From JACJXF01 sp964349045 (GTDB lineage Bacteria; Bacteroidota; Bacteroidia; Bacteroidales; GCA-2748055), in the NCBI GenBank assembly GCA_964349045.1, contig CAYGFI010000181.1, forward strand, positions 1-9,087: a DNA stretch of 9,087 nucleotides, given 5' to 3'. Below are positions 7,291 through 9,087 of the stretch, piece after piece. Within the stretch, counting starts at the first letter, position 1, and each line of letters begins with the position of its first letter. A program made the translations under genes and the position numbers. The notes beneath the pieces were generated by a model. The model was not told where the DNA came from and searched no databases. It was given only the letters and a program-made list of their open reading frames with translations.

Positions 7291-8049
7291 CTATTTCTGA
7301 TCCCCAACCTGGTAATTTATTTCCTGTATGGCATTATGTGCAATGTGCAATAGTTTCCTTGCAGTATCTTCACTTATTGACATGTCCTTAAATTGAAACT
7401 TAAATAATGGTTCAGAAGGAATTCCGCCGAAAAGGGTGGAGTAAAAAACAAAAGTATTTAAGAGAACACCTTCGGGTCGCGGATGCGAACGGTCATTCCA
7501 GTAAAGAGGTATCATAGGGTATTGAGAGCCTGCCATATCCCAGGCAAACCCGCAGGGGGCAATGAGGGCATTTAATTCTTTCGCCATTTTAATATATTCA
7601 TAGGAGATTGTATCGATCATGGATGGCCTGTTTTGCCTTCCCCATGTCATGTAAAATACCAGCCTTGCATTATTTTCAGAGATCAGTTCCGAAAATTTCT
7701 GAGAGTAATTTTCAAATTTTTCATAATTACGTAATGTCCCAAGACTATGCTCCTGTATGACAACATAATCATATAGACCCCTGTTAATTTTAGTTGCTGC
7801 TTTCCCCGATTTCCACGTTCTTTCAAGGGTTACACCTCCCGCTCCGGCAAAATCCGTCAGAATTGTCTTACCGTAAAGGCTACCCATCTCTTTGAGGCGC
7901 AGGGGCAGTTCCGGCTCAGAAACTCCGGTGTTGGCAAAAGTATAGCTATTGCCTATAAAGAGGATACGGATGGTATCCTGGGCACAAAGGAAAAGGGTAT
8001 TCAGGGAAACTAGTGCAACAAATACAGCAACCTTATAAATTCTTAGCAT
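7291..8049 (-). CDS. Secreted SGNH/GDSL-type hydrolase, substrate unknown
   Basis: Numbered from the ATG at 8049, the protein has 252 residues. It starts with a signal peptide: basic MLRIYK, a hydrophobic core VAVFVALVSLNTLFL, and a likely cut after LCA before QDT. The cysteine is not in a convincing lipobox, so it is probably exported and not a lipoprotein. The mature part begins with the SGNH block I, IRILFIGNSYTF, with the nucleophile serine at 35. Block V, WNDRSHPRPEG, supplies the likely Asp186 and His189. GAGG and DYVVIQEHS in between fit the SGNH subfamily common in Bacteroidota, often annotated as carbohydrate or acyl esterases. An ATG at 8088 would add 13 residues, but a TAnnTTTG box lies just inside that extension, so 8049 is preferred. 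The exact ester substrate cannot be read from the sequence. Confidence 0.8.
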   Translation of the reverse strand: MLRIYKVAVFVALVSLNTLFLCAQDTIRILFIGNSYTFANTGVSEPELPLRLKEMGSLYGKTILTDFAGAGGVTLERTWKSGKAATKINRGLYDYVVIQEHSLGTLRNYEKFENYSQKFSELISENNARLVFYMTWGRQNRPSMIDTISYEYIKMAKELNALIAPCGFAWDMAGSQYPMIPLYWNDRSHPRPEGVLLNTFVFYSTLFGGIPSEPLFKFQFKDMSISEDTARKLLHIAHNAIQEINYQVGDQK

Positions 8050-8075
8050 TTGCAATGTTCTTTTTCTAAACACTG

Positions 8076-8083
8076 CAAAAGTA
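8076..8083 (-). promoter_or_regulatory. Putative -7 promoter box for the SGNH hydrolase (TACTTTTG)
   Basis: On the minus strand this is TACTTTTG, matching TAnnTTTG, 26 bases before the ATG at 8049, the same distance as the box before lepA. A TTTG at 8109-8112 lies 25 bases further upstream, somewhat longer than the usual 19-21 spacing. The box falls inside the reading frame opened by the upstream ATG at 8088, so a transcript from this promoter could only use the 8049 start. Confidence 0.45.
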
Positions 8084-8146
8084 GTCATAAAACCCGGAGG
8101 AATGAAGACAAAAGCATTGCTCCTTTAACAATGATGGATTCCGTAA

Positions 8147-8662
8147 TTAATCTAAAGGAGTTTTAGACATTCTTCTCAGATTAAAAACTTTCATAATGAT
8201 ATATAAACCTAATATTATAATGAGTATTAATACAATCTGGCTGATTAATTTATTTTCATTACTTATTGTTTTGATTTCAACAACTTGCCACGGTTTTCTC
8301 CATGCTAATTCCTGCAAAGAAGCAAATTTATCGAAATCTGTTATGTTATCAGAAATAATTTGTGTATCCAAATTAGCTGATAAATATATAAACTTCCATT
8401 CTGATTTATCTTTGAACTTTATTAGGTATCCATCCTCCAGTGAAGCTATTGCTTCAACATTTGAAATAAAAGGCACATAATCAGCGCCGGATTTTTTTAC
8501 TACTGAATATTGAGAAAAATAATCTATTTTTTCCAGATAAAATCCTGAATTCAGTTCATAATAATCCTGTTTAACAGAGTCTTTGTACCGGGTCATAATA
8601 TACACTAAAACCAGAATTATCAGGCTTAAATAGAGAAAGATGTTAAATTTTGATTTTTTCAT
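8147..8662 (-). CDS. Two-helix membrane protein of unknown function
   Basis: A 171-residue protein that I do not recognise. After a basic start (MKKSK) there is a membrane helix at about 7-23 (NIFLYLSLIILVLVYIM). A soluble region of about 115 residues follows, rich in aromatic and charged residues (DYYELNSGFYLEKIDYFSQY; DGYLIKFKDKSEWKFIYL). A second helix lies at about 140-158 (LISQIVLILIIILGLYIIM), with a basic tail NLRRMSK. Positive charges outside both helices suggest that both ends are in the cytoplasm and the middle is in the periplasm. The middle has a beta-rich look but no motif. The gene is clearly more AT-rich than the block from 198 to 7051, which suggests accessory or recently acquired DNA. 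It precedes the hydrolase gene, but each has its own promoter-like box. The coding call is good; the function is unknown. Confidence 0.72.
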   Translation of the reverse strand: MKKSKFNIFLYLSLIILVLVYIMTRYKDSVKQDYYELNSGFYLEKIDYFSQYSVVKKSGADYVPFISNVEAIASLEDGYLIKFKDKSEWKFIYLSANLDTQIISDNITDFDKFASLQELAWRKPWQVVEIKTISNENKLISQIVLILIIILGLYIIMKVFNLRRMSKTPLD

Positions 8663-8702
8663 GATTTCATTATTAAAATTATGAAGGAATTAAATGATTA
8701 CC

Positions 8703-8710
8703 CAAACATA
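8703..8710 (-). promoter_or_regulatory. Putative -7 promoter box for the two-helix membrane protein (TATGTTTG)
   Basis: On the minus strand this is TATGTTTG, an exact match to TAnnTTTG, 40 bases before the ATG at 8662. A partial -33 (TTG in ACTTGTC) lies about 26 bases further upstream. It sits in the 243-base gap between this gene and the terminator-bearing gene to the right; the rest of the gap is A/T-rich and holds nothing else I can identify. Confidence 0.4.
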
Positions 8711-8855
8711 AAGTAATCCGGAAACCTTACCTGTGACAAGTGAAAAAAATCAATGTACGAAAGGGATAACCGAAAAAGACTTAAAATGAAAAACGGAAAA
8801 AGTTGTTAAAACAAATAATTTCTGTGATTATGAGTTGTCTTGGTTATGTTTTATG

Positions 8856-8893
8856 AAAAAGCCACTGAGCTCTATATCGAATTCAGTGGCTTT
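8856..8893 (-). terminator. Intrinsic terminator after the partial membrane gene
   Basis: On the minus strand an 11-bp perfect stem, AAAGCCACTGA pairing with TCAGTGGCTTT (8883-8893 with 8858-8868), encloses a 14-base loop. The stem runs directly into TTTTTCAT. It lies 12 bases past the stop of the partial gene. This is the classic rho-independent form and marks the end of that transcript. In the plus direction the T-run is only three bases, so it acts mainly on the minus strand. Confidence 0.85.
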
Positions 8894-8905
8894 ACTATAA
8901 ATTTA

Positions 8906-9087
8906 TTAACTAAACTTAATAATCAAATAGACCGAAGAAATTAAAATAATTGCCAAAACCATGATAATGTATAATATCCTGTGGCTACCAATGTTTTCAC
9001 TTAGATCAACAGAGCTATCAAGATTTACTTTAAAAATAAGTGAAATATAAAAAACCATTAAATATAAGATTAAAGGTAATCCTATAT
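8906..9087 (-). CDS. Small membrane protein, C-terminal 59 residues (cut by the window edge)
   Basis: A frame open from the right edge of the window (first full codon at 9085) ends in TAA at 8906-8908. It is too short to stand out by length alone. The visible residues have two hydrophobic stretches: GLPLILYLMVFYISLIF at the start, and RILYIIMVLAIILISSVYLI near the end, with a basic finish, IIKFS. Between them is a short polar loop, NLDSSVDLSENIGSH. This pattern, together with the terminator 12 bases after the stop, supports a real gene. The start is outside the window, unless the ATG at visible residue 10 is used, which would cut the first helix. The family is not recognised. It is AT-rich like the neighbouring membrane protein. 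Confidence 0.6.
   Translation of the reverse strand, partial: IGLPLILYLMVFYISLIFKVNLDSSVDLSENIGSHRILYIIMVLAIILISSVYLIIKFS

Noticed and set aside
8120..8160. Inverted repeat ctccttta / taaaggag after the two-helix membrane gene, as a terminator
   Set aside because: The stem is only 8 bp with a 25-base loop, and no T-run follows directly on the minus strand. It is too weak to call.
8753..8809. Plus-strand 18-codon frame (MYERDNRKRLKMKNGKSC)
   Set aside because: Too short, in A-rich DNA, with no supporting promoter or ribosome-binding site.

Overview
The window looks like a piece of a Bacteroidota chromosome, probably Bacteroidales-like. Three things point there: all genes lie on the minus strand with little or no Shine-Dalgarno sequence, five gene starts are preceded by a match to the Bacteroidetes -7 promoter box TAnnTTTG, and the protein sequences have the flavour of that phylum. 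This assignment is inference, since no 16S or other marker gene is present.

Transcription runs from right to left. At the right edge (8906-9087) is the C-terminal end of a small membrane protein whose start lies outside the window. A good intrinsic terminator (8856-8893) follows it. Next come an AT-rich two-helix membrane protein of unknown function (8147-8662) and a secreted SGNH/GDSL-type hydrolase (7291-8049). This right-hand part looks like accessory DNA.

From 7051 down to about 198 is a conserved housekeeping block: a small FAD/NAD(P)H oxidoreductase (6380-7051), then 9 bases later a MiaB-family methylthiotransferase (5009-6370), then an MtaB-type methylthiotransferase (3622-4896), then a LipA-LipB fusion (2067-3593), and finally the ribosomal GTPase LepA/EF4 (198-1985). 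Three consecutive genes therefore encode radical-SAM enzymes that insert sulfur into unactivated C-H bonds, two acting on tRNA and one on protein-bound octanoate. The leading gene could plausibly supply their reducing equivalents, although this is inference from position.

The most unusual features are the in-frame fusion of lipoyl synthase to octanoyltransferase in one polypeptide, and a perfect 24-bp inverted repeat (4915-4998) between the two methylthiotransferase genes, with a promoter-like box inside its loop. I saw no tRNA, rRNA, CRISPR array, transposase or phage gene. No stretch longer than 300 bases is without a gene.
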